Shown here: piece by piece, positions 18,109 to 27,328 of the stretch
Layout of the letters: each line of letters begins with the position of its first letter
How positions within the stretch are numbered: position 1 is the stretch's first letter
Origin: Chloroflexi bacterium OLB14
Lineage (GTDB): Bacteria > Chloroflexota > Anaerolineae > Anaerolineales > Villigracilaceae
Length of the DNA: 64,000 nucleotides
Assembly: GCA_001567105.1 (NCBI GenBank)
Contig: LMZR01000017.1
Coordinates: 1 to 64,000 of the forward strand
Direction of reading: 5' to 3'
Made by a program: the position numbers and the translations under genes
Notes under the pieces: model-generated
Told to the model about the DNA's origin: nothing
Seen by the model: only the letters and a program-made list of their open reading frames with translations
Databases searched by the model: none

Positions 18109-19425
18109 ATGAAATATTCTTTACAAACAAAATTTGCCAAACTCACATTTGGATTATTCCTCTCAATTCTTCTTTTAACAATTTTAGGAAATATTGTTGC
18201 TAACACCAACGCTTCATCTTTTTGTGTTGGTTATGTTTTTTGCTTACCCACACAACCAGTGGGATATTTCAAACTTGCTCATGTGTTATTAGCGGGTATC
18301 TCATCTGTGGTTTTATGGCTTGTATGGCGCAAAGCATGGCGTGAGCAAAAACATCATAAAATTTTGTTACCACTTACAAGTGTTACAACGGTGTTATTTT
18401 TAGGTCAGTCTTTTGTTGGGATGATACAAGTTATACGTGGTTTTCCATTACACCTAACAGTTTTACATACATTGTCTGCTATTGCATTATGGATTTCACT
18501 TACTTGTTTAGTTTATTTTGCTGGTACATTACAGGAAGATGGTAAACCTGAAATGGGGGCAGGCTTTAAACAAAGGGCTAAAGATTTTTTTATATTATCG
18601 AAACCTTTAATTGTTGCTTTATTATTAGTCACTACTTATGGTGGTTTAGTGATGGGCGGTAAGGCATTTCCATCTGCTTCACTAACTTTTTGGACTTTGT
18701 TTGGTGGCACTTTAGCTGCGGCAGGTGCAAGTGCTTTGAATCAATATATTGATCGTGACCTGGATAAAAACATGCAACGCACTGCCAAGCGCCCGCTGGC
18801 AGATGGCAGATTAACTCCTGCTGAGGGGTTATCTTACGGTTTGATATTATGTTTGCTTAGTTATTATGTGATGGCTGGGTATGTAAATTTTCTAGCCGCC
18901 TTACTTTCGTTGACTGGAATTTTTTATTATGTAATTTTTTATAGTGTATGGTTAAAGAAAAAAACTGTACAAAATATTGTTATTGGCGGCGGGGCGGGGG
19001 CAATTCCGCCAATGGTGGGTTGGGCGGCGGCAACTGGCAATTTATCTCTTGCCGCTTGGATTTTGTTCGCTATCATCTTTATGTGGACACCTCCGCATTT
19101 TTGGGCATTAGCAATTGTGCGTATTAAAGATTATTCCCGTGCAGGGGTGCCGATGTTGCCAGTTATTGAAGGTGAAGAAAAGACTCGCAAACAGATTTTG
19201 ATTTATACAGTTGAATTGATTGCTGTTACGCTTCTTTTACCTGCCTTCAACTTAACAGGCGTATTTTACTTAATCTCAGCTGTTGTTTTGGGTGCTTTCT
19301 TGCTTTATGCGGCTTGGAAGGTGTTTCAGTTTGGTGGCAATAAAAACGCTTGGACGATGTATCGCTGGTCTAGTATGTATTTGGCATTTATCTTTTTAGC
19401 GTTGATGATTGATGCTGTACTTTGA
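18109..19425 (+). CDS. ctaB: Fusion of a 4-helix half haem A synthase (CtaA-like) with haem O synthase (CtaB)
   Basis: Residues 1-145 form four hydrophobic helices like the N-terminal half of CtaA. There is a cysteine pair (C39 and C45 in SSFCVGYVFC), a conserved His in YFKLAHVLLAG and another in LHLTVLHTLSAIALW, at the positions of CtaA haem ligands. Residues 165-438 are protoheme IX farnesyltransferase, a UbiA-type enzyme. Its prenyl-diphosphate motifs are NQYIDRDLDKNM and, later, DYSRAGVPMLPV, with KRPLADG between them. It makes haem O from haem B for the oxidase. I start at ATG 18109; an in-frame TTG at 18049 adds 20 residues without clear support. It is the last gene of the operon. Confidence 0.9.
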   Translation: MKYSLQTKFAKLTFGLFLSILLLTILGNIVANTNASSFCVGYVFCLPTQPVGYFKLAHVLLAGISSVVLWLVWRKAWREQKHHKILLPLTSVTTVLFLGQSFVGMIQVIRGFPLHLTVLHTLSAIALWISLTCLVYFAGTLQEDGKPEMGAGFKQRAKDFFILSKPLIVALLLVTTYGGLVMGGKAFPSASLTFWTLFGGTLAAAGASALNQYIDRDLDKNMQRTAKRPLADGRLTPAEGLSYGLILCLLSYYVMAGYVNFLAALLSLTGIFYYVIFYSVWLKKKTVQNIVIGGGAGAIPPMVGWAAATGNLSLAAWILFAIIFMWTPPHFWALAIVRIKDYSRAGVPMLPVIEGEEKTRKQILIYTVELIAVTLLLPAFNLTGVFYLISAVVLGAFLLYAAWKVFQFGGNKNAWTMYRWSSMYLAFIFLALMIDAVL

Positions 19426-20331
19426 TTTGTTCGAGATACCTAACCAATGTTACAACGAGAGCTAGAAAGACAATAGGATATATTTCAAAAAATATTCTTA
19501 TTTCAAAAGGCACGCCTGAAATAAAATATAGTATGAGTAGTGGTAAGCCTATAGTGAGTAGTGCATCCTTGATAAATATGGAATCGCTCCCTTTTAATCG
19601 TATAGCCACAATCACCAATATAATAATTGATGAGAAGAGAACGACCGTTAACCATGGGTTTTGAGCATATGATGTTATATGCTCTGCAAATGAAATTCTA
19701 TGCTTGTGCCAGAATTGTTACGAAATCGAAACATGATAGCCAAGCGCACAATAACATAAACGATAATTTGAATAAGCGCCAATTTAACCAGCTTTGTTTT
19801 ATCTATCTTTCTAAAATGGAATACAAAGAAAATAATTAATAATAAACTTGTTTCTTTGGTTAGGCTTGCTAACAGGAAAACAACAATGTACGCATTAAAT
19901 TCTTGCTTATATAAAAGATACAGTGCTAAAGTTGTTAAGAATAAAGTGGGAAAATCGTAAATATGCCTTTGGTAAATGAGTAAGGGGATTAGCCCAATTG
20001 GGGCAAGCAGAGTAATAATCTTCACATATTTTCCCGTCAAAAAAGACTGCGTAAATGCTTGCATTGTGAATGAAAAGCCGATCAGTGAAAGGCACATGAG
20101 TATTATTGCGCTAGCAGAATAAGAAAGCCCTAAAATATGGGATATATTCTTTACAATTACTGCACTTAGTATGCGATAAATATAAGGGCGAGCGGCTGTG
20201 CCATTTATGATTGGTTCGATTTGAGCGAAATGATTTTGTGCGGCAAAAGTAAGGTATAAGCCAAACACAAACAACGTTATTATTAGTAAGGATGCGCTGA
20301 AAGCAATGTCTGAAATATTCTTTGTTTTCAT
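19388..20331 (-). CDS. Polytopic membrane protein, glycosyltransferase-like (frameshifted)
   Basis: The reading frame begins MKTKNISDIAFSASLL at 20331 and has about eight hydrophobic helices. It is closed early at about 19675, but the next frame continues with EHITSYAQNPWLTVVLFSS and ends at 19388. Adding one T near 19690 joins the two parts into about 313 residues. No catalytic motif is clear. The loop ARPYIYRILSAVIV and the layout resemble membrane proteins found beside GT-C glycosyltransferases. It is probably co-transcribed with the gene upstream, whose stop overlaps its start. The 3' end overlaps the ctaB gene on the other strand. Confidence 0.55.
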
Positions 20332-21899
20332 TTTATAACTTTGAATATCTTAACAGTCTCATTTTCATAGACCAAACTAAGATTTTCACCTGCAACAAAA
20401 TTATTGTTTATCTTTACTTCGTATGGACCATATATGACCCATTTCACTGGCGTTTGGGTTAACCACTCGTTAGAGGATCTTCCCTCGTAATAAGCAAAAA
20501 CTTCGGCTTGTTTTTTATCAAAATAAAGTGTTTCCATTTCATGCCCAAAATACATTTTCAGGGGAGTTGTTTGGGCGAAGATTTGGCTGGTTTCTTGGCT
20601 AGCAAGTACAAGGTCTTGTAATGAGGCGTTTTTTGTCTAACCATTGTGATGCTTGTAATAAATCTTGACTATAAAATAAATTAGCGGGTTTAGTATAGAT
20701 ATATAAACTAGAATTTAGAATTAGAAATAAAGACGAGATGGAAGCAATGGAGATGTAAGTAAATATTAATAAAGCACTGCGTTTTGATGAAGTGAAGTGA
20801 AGCGGGAATTTTTTTCAATTAGTTTTTGCATGCCATAAATTGCTAATGCCCCAAGTGGAATGGTAATGCCTAACAAAAATCTTCTTTGAATTAGAGTAGG
20901 GGAGTAAGCTAATAAAAAGGCGGCACATACCCAGAAGATCATTGTAGACATGGGTATATTTTTTTCTCGTAATGAATAAAATACCCCAAAGATTGCAAAT
21001 GTCCAAAATGGGAGAAAGCCCCAAATATAAAATATAAGAGGCGGCGATAAAGTTTCATTTTGTGCTGTGAATTGACTCCAAACAGGGTCGCGTACTAGGA
21101 TTAATAGGTTGTAAATGAGCAATGGAATTTGCGTAAGAGCAATAACTCCTAATGCAGATACCTGTTTCCACTCTATTTTTTTATTTTTTAGGCATGTGAA
21201 TATAACAGCCCCGCACATAGCTATATCAATGCTGGCGAATGCAATTGGGTTAAATAACTGGCTTAAGACCGCGCTAATGCAAACACCTAAAATATATTGC
21301 CACTGTGCATTTTCTAAATATTCTAAAAACAGAAATAAGGCGATTGCCATTAAGCTGAGGGTAAAGGAAAATGCAGGGAATAAGGCGATACTGAATAGCA
21401 TGTAAGCATCTATGAGCCATAAATCAATTGGCGATATTGGCTCAAGTGGTGCACCTATGATTAATTGAAGCCAGCCTATGCCACCACCTAAGCTTGTTAA
21501 TAAAAGGGTTAAGGTTGCAGTTTTGGCATTGGAGAATAGTTTTTGAAATAAGAGCCAAATTGTCCATAAGGCAGTGATTCCAAATACCCAACGAGCAGTT
21601 TGGAATATGAACTCTATTTCCAGATTAAACCAACGGCTGATGTGCCCGAGAAAAATATAAAATAAACGAATATATGCAGGCGTATGTTCTTCGCTGGTGA
21701 AACGCATTTGGTACGCCCATTCTCCAGATCTTCCTGCTTGCATCATGGATAAATGAACGGCATAGTCTGCTGTATCTATATAAGCTCCGCGAAAGATGAG
21801 GTTTTCTGTTTCAAGCGATTTACCAAGCCAATATGGGATACTGCTAAAGGTAACAATACCAATTACAATAATAAGCGGAATGAACTTTTGTTTATTCAT
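20328..21899 (-). CDS. Polytopic membrane glycosyltransferase-like protein (two frameshifts)
   Basis: Start ATG 21899 (MNKQKFIPLIIVIGI) overlaps the stop codon of the upstream GT39 gene by ATGA. The first 370 residues hold about ten helices, with QAGRSGEWAYQMRFTSEEH in the first outer loop. The open frame stops at 20766. The sequence continues after a one-base shift as ALLIFTYISIASISSLFLIL, then after a second shift at the A6 run near 20630 as NASLQDLVLASQETSQIFAQ, and ends in WVIYGPYEVKI. The soluble C-terminal domain is like those of membrane-embedded sugar transferases. Substrate unknown. Confidence 0.6.
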
Positions 21900-23404
21900 G
21901 GTTGATGAGGGATGTAAAGATAAAGCCTTAAATTTCCCCATTCTTCGATATTTTCACGATTAAAATTACTATTCATAAATTCAATATGTGGGTGAATTGC
22001 GTTTATAGATGTATATTCATTTAACGAATCTTGATAAATAACAAGCCAGACGCGGTTGGAATTTTTTGTAGCCGTTTCGATATTTGCATATTCAGTTAAC
22101 CCTAGAATTTGGCGAGTGGCGGGGGCTAATGTATCTACGTCGCTATTTTCTGGGTCGAGGATGAAGCCTTGTTGGATAGTGGGGTCAAAGTAAAAGGCGG
22201 GCAGATAGGAAAGTTTGCTAGAATGGATGATGACATCGCCAGTTTGGATTTGATTTTGCAAGCTGTGATTTACTGCTTGATAATCTGCGTAGGGGAAGTC
22301 TTTGTAAGTGAGATGTTGCCAAAATCCGATGGCGGCACAAGTTACAACGAGACTTAGGGTGAAGGTTTGAATAATTTTTGGAGCTTTGGTTTCGGTTAAT
22401 GCCCAAGCGAGCCAGATGCAGAAGATGGCGTGAGAGGGAAGTAGGGCGCGTTCGATATAGACGGAGGTAAATTGTGAAATTACCCAAAGTAAAAGCGGGG
22501 GGAAGAATGCTAGGTAGGCAAGCCAAAGCCCATAATTTGTATTCGGTAGTTTATTCTTTGCACTTAAATAAGTTTGAAAAAATGCCAGCGTGGTAATGAG
22601 CATGGCAAGCAATAAGCCGATTATTAATAATGAATTGGGCAAGGGCAAATGGGGCAGGTAAAAAAGAATGAGGGTAAATAATTTTTCTATGCCAGGTTTT
22701 TTTACCCAGTAATGTGCATTGATTTTTGAAAGTTGTGCGGGCAGGTGAATCAGCCACGGGAGGTATAAGGTCAATGAAACAAGACCAGCCAAAATTAAAT
22801 TCCGAAGCGTTTTCCAATCTTTTTGAAATAATGGAGTTAAGGAAAGTGGAATTAAATATATTGCCGCAAGATTATGTGTGTATTGTGCTAAAGTGCAGGA
22901 GATTGAAAAGACAACCCACCATCTTGTATTTTCTTTAGTTTTGAGAAAAGCAAAAGTAGCTAACAAAAGCCACAGTGATAGCATAGCATACATGCGAATT
23001 TCTTGCGCGAAGTGAATTTGAAAAGGAAGAATGGCAAATATTAAGGATGCAAATAGAGCTGTTTTTGAGTTGAATAGATACTTCGTAATAAGATAAATAA
23101 TTACAAAGCTCATAAGTGAAAGTAAAATGGAGAGAAACCTTGCTGTTACGACTGATACATTTGTAACATTAAACCAAGCCCATAAAATGAAATAATATAG
23201 TGGCGGGTGTTCTTCAGCGGATGACGCATTTTGATCTTCACTTAATGTGCCGTTTAAGATAATTGAGGGACCTTTTTCGGCAAACAAAATTGAAAAGGAT
23301 TCATCATACCAAATAGGACGAGATGTAATACCTGAGAAACGTAGTAAGATGGCGCTGATAAAAATAATTATTAGGGGAATATTTTTTTTTGTGATGAGTG
23401 GCAT
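21896..23404 (-). CDS. GT39-family (ArnT/PMT-like) membrane glycosyltransferase
   Basis: GT-C enzyme with about eleven transmembrane helices and a soluble C-terminal tail. The first outer loop carries ITSRPIWYDESFSILFAEKG, whose Asp-Glu is the catalytic acid pair of the PMT/ArnT group. FAILPFQIHFAQEIRMYAML is the typical helix after it. It is expected to move a sugar from a lipid-phosphate donor to protein or lipid on the outside of the membrane. I prefer ATG 23404 (MPLITKKNIPLIII), because residues upstream to 23458 are hydrophilic and unlike the family. It heads a coupled group with the two genes downstream. Confidence 0.85.
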   Translation of the reverse strand: MPLITKKNIPLIIIFISAILLRFSGITSRPIWYDESFSILFAEKGPSIILNGTLSEDQNASSAEEHPPLYYFILWAWFNVTNVSVVTARFLSILLSLMSFVIIYLITKYLFNSKTALFASLIFAILPFQIHFAQEIRMYAMLSLWLLLATFAFLKTKENTRWWVVFSISCTLAQYTHNLAAIYLIPLSLTPLFQKDWKTLRNLILAGLVSLTLYLPWLIHLPAQLSKINAHYWVKKPGIEKLFTLILFYLPHLPLPNSLLIIGLLLAMLITTLAFFQTYLSAKNKLPNTNYGLWLAYLAFFPPLLLWVISQFTSVYIERALLPSHAIFCIWLAWALTETKAPKIIQTFTLSLVVTCAAIGFWQHLTYKDFPYADYQAVNHSLQNQIQTGDVIIHSSKLSYLPAFYFDPTIQQGFILDPENSDVDTLAPATRQILGLTEYANIETATKNSNRVWLVIYQDSLNEYTSINAIHPHIEFMNSNFNRENIEEWGNLRLYLYIPHQP

Positions 23405-23649
23405 GGTAATTTTATTTTGGGAGTGGCTAAAGAAGAGTGTATTTAAGTACTGCGACATTTATGTCGCTTGTGGAGTGCAAGATAAATACCACAAGGGTAC
23501 GATGTCTTGCGATACTTTCTTCTTTTATCCTTGAAATTAGCCACTCTCTTTATTTTAATAGATATCTTTTTGGTTAAGCATGTTTTTGTGGCTTTATAGT
23601 TAAGCATAAAAAAATATTTAAAATGTTATGGGTAAGGTGTTGTAAGAAC

Positions 23650-25133
23650 TTATTTTGACCTTTGATATATGACGGTGATTTGATCTTGATATGCTAATAT
23701 CCAATTTGAATTTGTTTGTAGTGCGGTTGCTAGGGGGGTGTTTGGGCTAATAATGATCCATTTAACTTGATATGTTTCTAATAAGTCTTGCCAGCCAGAA
23801 TCGGCAGAAAGGATTTGGGAGTATTTTAGCATTAGGTCTTCGCCATAAAAATCAGATTGACTATCTAGGAATACTTTTTTGGTGTGGGTAAAGTTGATAT
23901 TCTAAATATCCGCCCCAATTGAATTCATTAAACATGTTGCCAGCTTGAGGGAAGTCTTTAAGCCATTTTGTGGCTTGAACAGGAAATACATTTGGATTAA
24001 ATTGCAGAATTGATGTTTGGCGATTGGCATAGTTATTGATTACAAAAAAAGCTGTGAAGATGATAGCAATGAATATCCATTGGCTTTTTAGTTGAGATTG
24101 TAGGGAGAAAATATTTGTTTCAATTTTTTTAAATGTAGGATGTAGGCTAGCAGTGTTTATGCATTTGCTTAAGATTGGAATGGCAATAACAGTAAACAGT
24201 GGAATATTGCGCGCCATGAGCAAGCTCATCATTGTCATACCTGCAAGCAAAAAGATTTGCCCTGCGTGCAATTGGGTATTCGTTAATAAAGGGATGACGA
24301 TTGTTAAACCTAGTAGCAACAAAAAGGGTAACATCCCTGCTTGATAAAAATTAGGAGACATTGTTTCTGCGGTATTTTGAAGAATATATTGACTATTATT
24401 GCTAAACACTGCAATCCAATTTCCCCACCCATCGGGAGTAATTATTGAGGCTATTAAAGAAAAAAAGCCTATATATGCTAGGGTTGATATTTTACTTTCG
24501 ATGCCTTTCGTAAGTTTTTCCCAAATGGATCCAGCAAAATAAGCAAACCAAGAGAGGAACCCAAAAATGAATCCGCCATGCAAATTTGCCCATAGTAGCA
24601 TGATGATGGGGAAAATCCAAATTTTTTTGTGTGCTGTCTGTTCTAAATTTTTCTAGTTGTTTGACCCAAATGAAAAGTAAAACAAAAGTGATGATATGTG
24701 GTCTTGGTAACCAATGAATGCTACTAGATGCTACGCCAAGAATTGTTAACCCGATAGAAAGAAGCGGAGCGTGATTGTTTTTTATGGTTTCTTGGTAAAT
24801 CAATAAAAATGTAAAGGCGATGATGATGCTACAAAATAAAATGACCCCATCTAAGCCAGCCAATTTGTGAGCAATTGCAAAAAATAATTGACTAAGCCAT
24901 TCATAAGGCGGTCTAGATTCGCCAAATTTTGTATGAGACAAAATATCTTTGGTGGGAATATCCTTTGTTTCAAGGATATAGTCTCCTATTGTAATATGTC
25001 GCCCAACGTCAGAGTCAATGCTGAGCATACGAGCCCCGAGGAAAAAACACATACTCAGAACGGTAATGAATAGAACATCCTCTAGCTTTGGAAGTAGATA
25101 TTGAAAAAAAACTTGGAATTCTTTTTTATTCAT
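23650..25133 (-). CDS. Polytopic membrane protein, putative glycosyltransferase (two frameshifts)
   Basis: The frame starts MNKKEFQVFFQYLLPKLEDV at 25133. It shifts by one base at an A7 run near 24630 to reach HGGFIFGFLSWFAYFAGSIW, then at an A6 run near 23878 to reach the end at 23650. Joined, it gives about 494 residues with roughly ten helices and a soluble tail (WIIISPNTPLATALQTN). The loop DSDVGRHITIGDYILETKD, then PPYEWLSQLFFA, recalls the acidic first loop of GT-C enzymes. No family name is certain. The gap before the GT39 gene (23535-23649) holds no gene. Confidence 0.6.
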
Positions 25134-25145
25134 AAAAGCTTGAAT

Positions 25146-25181
25146 AAAAAGATAGAGTCAAAAATTTGACTCTATCTTTTT
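25146..25181 (-). terminator. Terminator of the sigma factor gene
   Basis: aaaaagatagagtca and tgactctatcttttt form a 15-bp stem with a short loop, followed by T-rich sequence on both strands. It ends the sigma factor transcript on the minus strand just before the start codon of the next gene. Confidence 0.85.
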
Positions 25182-25186
25182 ATTAC

Positions 25187-26404
25187 TTATTCACCTAAAT
25201 AATCTCTCAATTTTCTTCTAATCGTTGGGTGGCGTAATCTACTTAGTGCTTGGGCTTCAATTTGGCGTACACGTTCGCGGGTGACGCCCATTTTGCGCCC
25301 AACTTCTTCAAGTGTGTATGCTTGCCCATCCAGCAAGCCGTAGCGTAATTGTAAAATACGCACCTCACGTGGAGGTAAGCCATTAAGTACTTCGCCAAGA
25401 TGTTCTTTCAATAAGTTGTAAGTGGCAGTGTCATCTGGAGGTGGGGCTTCATCGTCTTCAATAAAATCACCAAGTACCGAATCTTCCTCATCATCGGTTG
25501 GGGTTTCTAAAGAAAGCGGACGACGTGCCACTTGAATCATGTTTTCAACTTTCTTAGGCGGAACATCTAACGCATCAGCCAATTCTTCTACGCTGGGTTC
25601 TCTGCCCAATCTTTGTGTTAGCTGATGTTGTACTCTTAACAATTTGTTGATTTGGTCACCCATGTGAACAGGTACGCGGATAGTTCTGCCTTGGTCAGCA
25701 ATAGCGCGTGTGACTGCTTGGCGAATCCACCAGGTGGCATAGGTGGAGAATTTATGCCCACGGCGATAGTCAAACTTTTTAGTCGCACGAATTAAGCCAA
25801 TGTTACCTTCTTGAATCAAATCTAAGAAAGGTACGCCACGTCCCATATATTTTTTAGCAACCGAAATGACCAAACGTGAGTTAGCAGTGATTAAATGCTC
25901 ACGCCCTGCCCAACCATCTTCAATAAAACGACGCAGTTCTAATCTCCGTTTTGGTGTTACATTGCCTGTGGCAAGTTCCTCGCGGGCGGTGCGTCCACGT
26001 TCAATGCGCTGAGCCAGCTGTACTTCTTCTGTAGCAGTGAGTAATGGCACACGACTGACTTCTTTTAAGTACAAGCCAATAGTATCGTCAGTATCAATGT
26101 TGGCTAAGTAATCATCCAACGCCAAGTCTGGCTCAGGTTCTGATTCGCCACTTTCTTCTACTGCCACCAATTCATCTTCAGTTGGCTCAGGCATAATAGT
26201 ATCTTCCATAAATGGAATGCCTGCGCTCAACAAAGCCGAGAAAGCTTCTTCGAGTTGTTCTACATCTTGCTCGGCTTCAGGGAAGAAGTGTAAGATATCA
26301 TCTAACGTTACATAAGATTTTTGGCGACCCATCTCAATGAGTCGCGCTATAGCGGGAAATTCTTCTTCGTCGTCGCCGCCAATTAAAATTTTTTCTACAT
26401 CCAT
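25187..26404 (-). CDS. rpoD: RNA polymerase primary sigma factor (sigma-70/SigA type)
   Basis: Directs core RNA polymerase to -10/-35 promoters. Region 1.1-like acidic N-terminus, then region 1.2 (DDTIGLYLKEVSRVPLLTATEE). Region 2 has RLVISVAKKYMGRGVPFLDL and FSTYATWWIRQAVTRAIADQ, region 3 PVHMGDQINKLLRVQ, and region 4 ends TLEEVGRKMGVTRERVRQIE. Presence of regions 1-4 and the full TLEEVG helix-turn-helix favours the housekeeping factor over an alternative sigma. I start at ATG 26404 (405 residues). A TTG at 26455 is in frame, but a likely -10 box overlaps it. Confidence 0.93.
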   Translation of the reverse strand: MDVEKILIGGDDEEEFPAIARLIEMGRQKSYVTLDDILHFFPEAEQDVEQLEEAFSALLSAGIPFMEDTIMPEPTEDELVAVEESGESEPEPDLALDDYLANIDTDDTIGLYLKEVSRVPLLTATEEVQLAQRIERGRTAREELATGNVTPKRRLELRRFIEDGWAGREHLITANSRLVISVAKKYMGRGVPFLDLIQEGNIGLIRATKKFDYRRGHKFSTYATWWIRQAVTRAIADQGRTIRVPVHMGDQINKLLRVQHQLTQRLGREPSVEELADALDVPPKKVENMIQVARRPLSLETPTDDEEDSVLGDFIEDDEAPPPDDTATYNLLKEHLGEVLNGLPPREVRILQLRYGLLDGQAYTLEEVGRKMGVTRERVRQIEAQALSRLRHPTIRRKLRDYLGE

Positions 26405-26446
26405 TCGCACATCCAATTTTTTTAATAATTTTTTTACGCCAAAACT

Positions 26447-26474
26447 AGAATACAATGTTTTGCGTAAAAATCAA
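26447..26474 (-). promoter_or_regulatory. Possible promoter of the sigma factor gene
   Basis: On the minus strand TTGATT (26469-26474) and TATTCT (26447-26452) are 16 bases apart. Transcription would begin inside the region that a TTG start would translate, which supports the ATG at 26404. Confidence 0.4.
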
Positions 26475-26603
26475 TAGCCTATAGTTTTTTTGATGCTGTG
26501 CACTGCTGTTGTATTACGTTCAACTCGTTGTTATAGCGTTTGTTTTACTCTCATATAACACACGGCATCTGTAAAAGCGTCTCTTCACAATGAAGCAGTC
26601 ATG

Positions 26604-27320
26604 CTATGGAGTAGGCGTTGCTTCAATAGTAGGCACCAAAGTTTCAGTGGGAGGCAGAGGCGTAAATGTTGGTGTAGGTGTGTACTGATAAGGCGGGAAC
26701 ATAGCCAAATTCGTCAATGCGTCAATACCGCTTAATGAAACAACCATCAATTTTTGTTTATCAAGGCGCACATAATAACCTTTATTGGTGGGCGTACTAT
26801 CACCAACCTCAAGCGTGCTAGATGAACCGTCCTCAAATTTAATTGTGATGATATAAAGCGGCTTATCTAACCCAAAGATAGATACATCTTTGTTTTCGAT
26901 TTCTTCCATAATTTTCAAACTACTAATTTGAGCCGCCGCCGCTTCAGCCATGCCTTGGTCTGCTTCTGTTTCTTCGGGTTTGGTCAATATCCATACATTA
27001 TCTGCTTTGCGTTCAATGCCTGCTGTTTGTCCTTCAGCAGGTTTCACTTCAATACTGGTGACGAGCTTCGTAGCATCGAAAACAAATTTTGCTTCTGTAG
27101 TTGGGGTAATGTCTGCTGTGGCTGTAGCCTCAGCGTTTTTATTAATGAAATATGCACCTGCAACTACAAGCACCAATATAATTAACGTAATCCATGTACC
27201 AGTGCGAACAAAAGGCTTACTTTCCTTTGGGCTTGCCTTTGTTCGCCTAGGAGCAGGCTTTGCGCTTGCTGTTTTGCTAGATTTTGTAATTGTTGTTTTT
27301 GTTGATTTACGAGTTGCCAT
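26604..27320 (-). CDS. DUF4340 domain-containing membrane protein
   Basis: Starts MATRKSTKTTITKSSKT with a basic Lys/Thr/Ala-rich N-terminus, then one helix (WITLIILVLVVAGAYFI). The extracellular domain contains VWILTKPEETEADQGMAEAA and ISSLKIMEEIENKDVSIFGL, typical of DUF4340. It ends in a Pro/Thr tail (PTPTFTPLPPTETLVPT). ATG 27320 lies eight bases after the stop of the GldG-like gene, so it is the last gene of the ABC operon. DUF4340 proteins usually accompany GldG-type transport proteins; the function is unknown. An in-frame start at 27356 would overlap that gene. Confidence 0.88.
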   Translation of the reverse strand: MATRKSTKTTITKSSKTASAKPAPRRTKASPKESKPFVRTGTWITLIILVLVVAGAYFINKNAEATATADITPTTEAKFVFDATKLVTSIEVKPAEGQTAGIERKADNVWILTKPEETEADQGMAEAAAAQISSLKIMEEIENKDVSIFGLDKPLYIITIKFEDGSSSTLEVGDSTPTNKGYYVRLDKQKLMVVSLSGIDALTNLAMFPPYQYTPTPTFTPLPPTETLVPTIEATPTP

Positions 27321-27328
27321 GCGTTCTA

